Shown here: one piece after another, positions 63,073-64,000 of the stretch | Layout of the letters: each line of letters begins with the position of its first letter | Numbering within the stretch: the stretch's first letter is position 1 | NCBI RefSeq assembly: GCF_000276805.1 | Contig: NZ_AKXQ01000010.1 | Location: 62,001 to 126,000 of the forward strand | Source: Moritella dasanensis ArB 0140 | GTDB taxonomy: Bacteria; Pseudomonadota; Gammaproteobacteria; Enterobacterales; Moritellaceae | DNA: 64,000 bases | Direction of reading: 5' to 3' | Notes under the pieces: model-generated | What the model saw: only the letters and a program-made list of their open reading frames with translations | Told to the model about the DNA's origin: nothing | Databases searched by the model: none | Position numbers and translations under genes: made by a program

Positions 63073-64000
63073 ATGTTTAAAATAAAGGAGTTCTTTGAGT
63101 TCGAGAAGAACAACACGGACTTAAGGACTGAGGTCATTGCTGGTTTTACAACATTTGCAACGATGGCTTATCTGATTGCAGTTGTACCTGGGATGTTGAG
63201 TAAAGGTGGTTTACCTTTCTCGGCAGCGATGACGGTGACTATCGTCATGACAGTGCTGACTACCTTGGCGATGGCGTTTTACACCAATCGTCCGTTTGTA
63301 CTGGGTCCTGGTTTAGGCAGTGTGGCGATCTTCTCGTTTACCTTGTTAGGTGACGGCGTGCCACTAAGTATTGCGTCGGGTATCGTGTTTATCAGTGGTG
63401 CGATCTTTATGGCGGTATCATTTTTAGGTATTCGTGACTTTATTGTTCGCGTTATACCGCATAGCATCAAGGTATCTGTTGGTGTTGGTATTGGTTTGTT
63501 TATTGCGTTACTAGGCTTGAAACAAGCGGGTATTGTCATTGCTAACCCGTCGAAGAATGTACTTAACCTGGGTGACTTATCTTCTGCTAAAGCGCTGATG
63601 TCGATGCTTGGTTTCTTTTTGGTGATGTTCTTTGTCGCGCAGAAAACCCGTGGCGGTATCATCTTAGCTATCTTGATTACGACGGCGATTAGTATTCCGT
63701 TTGGTCTCGCTAAAGTACCTGATTCATTGTTTGCTATGCCGGGTAGCATGGAAGGCATGCTGTTTCAAATAGATATTATTGGTGCGTTAGATCCTAAGTA
63801 TCTGCCTTTTTTGTTGGCGTTTTTTATTCCTGATTTTTTCTCGACGTTAGGTACGCTGTTGGGCGTGGGTTCACAAGCGGGTTACTTGGATAAAGATGGT
63901 AACTTACCGGGTATTGAAAAGAACTTCCACGTAGATTCATGTGCAACGACCTTTGGTGCGTTCTTCTCATGTCCTGTGCTTACTACTTATCTAGAAAGTT
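63073..64000 (+). CDS. NCS2/AzgA-type nucleobase permease, cut by the window end
   Basis: The reading frame starts at 63073 (AAAGGAAATC upstream) and runs off the window at 64000 after 309 codons. It begins FEFEKNNTDLRTEVIAGFTTFA, the start seen in AzgA/YgfQ-type permeases, and then has several hydrophobic helices. In the second helix region the usual APGMGLNA-like motif reads GPGLGSVAIF, so the substrate may differ from adenine or guanine. It is 62 bases after the deaminase gene. The C-terminal part, including later substrate-site residues, is not visible. Confidence 0.85.
   Translation, partial: MFKIKEFFEFEKNNTDLRTEVIAGFTTFATMAYLIAVVPGMLSKGGLPFSAAMTVTIVMTVLTTLAMAFYTNRPFVLGPGLGSVAIFSFTLLGDGVPLSIASGIVFISGAIFMAVSFLGIRDFIVRVIPHSIKVSVGVGIGLFIALLGLKQAGIVIANPSKNVLNLGDLSSAKALMSMLGFFLVMFFVAQKTRGGIILAILITTAISIPFGLAKVPDSLFAMPGSMEGMLFQIDIIGALDPKYLPFLLAFFIPDFFSTLGTLLGVGSQAGYLDKDGNLPGIEKNFHVDSCATTFGAFFSCPVLTTYLES

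Noticed and set aside
63279-63758. A long minus-strand open frame of 159 codons opposite the permease
   Set aside because: It is antisense to a clear permease gene and has the Ile/Pro/Thr bias expected of a shadow frame.
1-64000. tRNA, rRNA, CRISPR arrays, insertion sequences, prophage or toxin-antitoxin genes
   Set aside because: None was recognised. No transposase, integrase, recombinase or regularly spaced direct repeats with spacers were seen.

Overview
The window looks like chromosomal DNA of a marine, cold-adapted gammaproteobacterium. A complete four-gene oleABCD olefin locus, moderate-to-low GC, dense four-base gene overlaps and the protein flavour throughout point to Moritella or a close relative (Shewanella, Psychromonas and Colwellia are the alternatives). 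The genus is an inference; there is no rRNA in the window to settle it. I see no tRNA, rRNA, CRISPR array, transposase or phage genes.

Layout. 1-10289: a complete Flp/Tad pilus operon (flp pilin, rcpC, rcpA, cpaD-like, tadZ, tadA, tadB, tadC, tadD, tadE, tadF, tadG) in one direction; the prepilin peptidase is not in the window. 10367-15624: a five-gene exported redox cassette (thioredoxin-like, DUF4266-type CGC-tailed protein, DUF3570 outer-membrane-like protein, divergent ApbE homologue, DsbD). 15714-18339 (minus): two overlapping membrane-associated GTPases. 18462-20772: a GAF-GGDEF diguanylate cyclase and the RhlE-type RNA helicase. 20892-25904: a LEA-type lipoprotein, then an AttEFGH-like ABC cassette (ATPase, double FtsX permease, CrtC/AttH lipocalin-like protein). 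26126-29046: MscS channel, M50-like membrane metalloprotease, one unknown small protein. 29338-34087 (minus): oleABCD, followed by a Bcr/CflA exporter. 35672-37557: a translationally coupled pair of secreted proteins, the second a trypsin-like protease. 37722-40973: LysR regulator with a CIA30 protein, then a 5'-nucleotidase-family protein. 41073-47494 (minus): SDR, DCC protein, then a peptidase island (stand-alone I9 domain, multi-domain subtilase, M3 peptidase) with a Fur-box-like site and a duplicated fragment of the M3 gene. 47888-51370: polytopic membrane protein and a U32 peptidase-family protein behind a perfect FNR-type palindrome. 51642-59542: a surface polysaccharide operon (three glycosyltransferases, rmlBACD for dTDP-L-rhamnose, and a SAF-domain oxidoreductase), faced by a further glycosyltransferase on the minus strand. 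60819-64000: LysR regulator, a variant adenosine-deaminase-family enzyme and an NCS2-type permease cut by the window end.

The most unusual block is 10367-15624. DsbD can carry electrons from the cytoplasm to a periplasmic CxxC thioredoxin; beside them lie a glycine-rich protein ending in CGC, an outer-membrane-like barrel and an ApbE homologue lacking several canonical residues. All five are tightly packed and four are clearly exported, so they probably form one redox or metal-related system whose substrate cannot be read from the sequence. The second focus is the peptidase island at 42369-47494, where a free propeptide-like inhibitor domain, its probable target protease and a remnant gene end show duplication and rearrangement.
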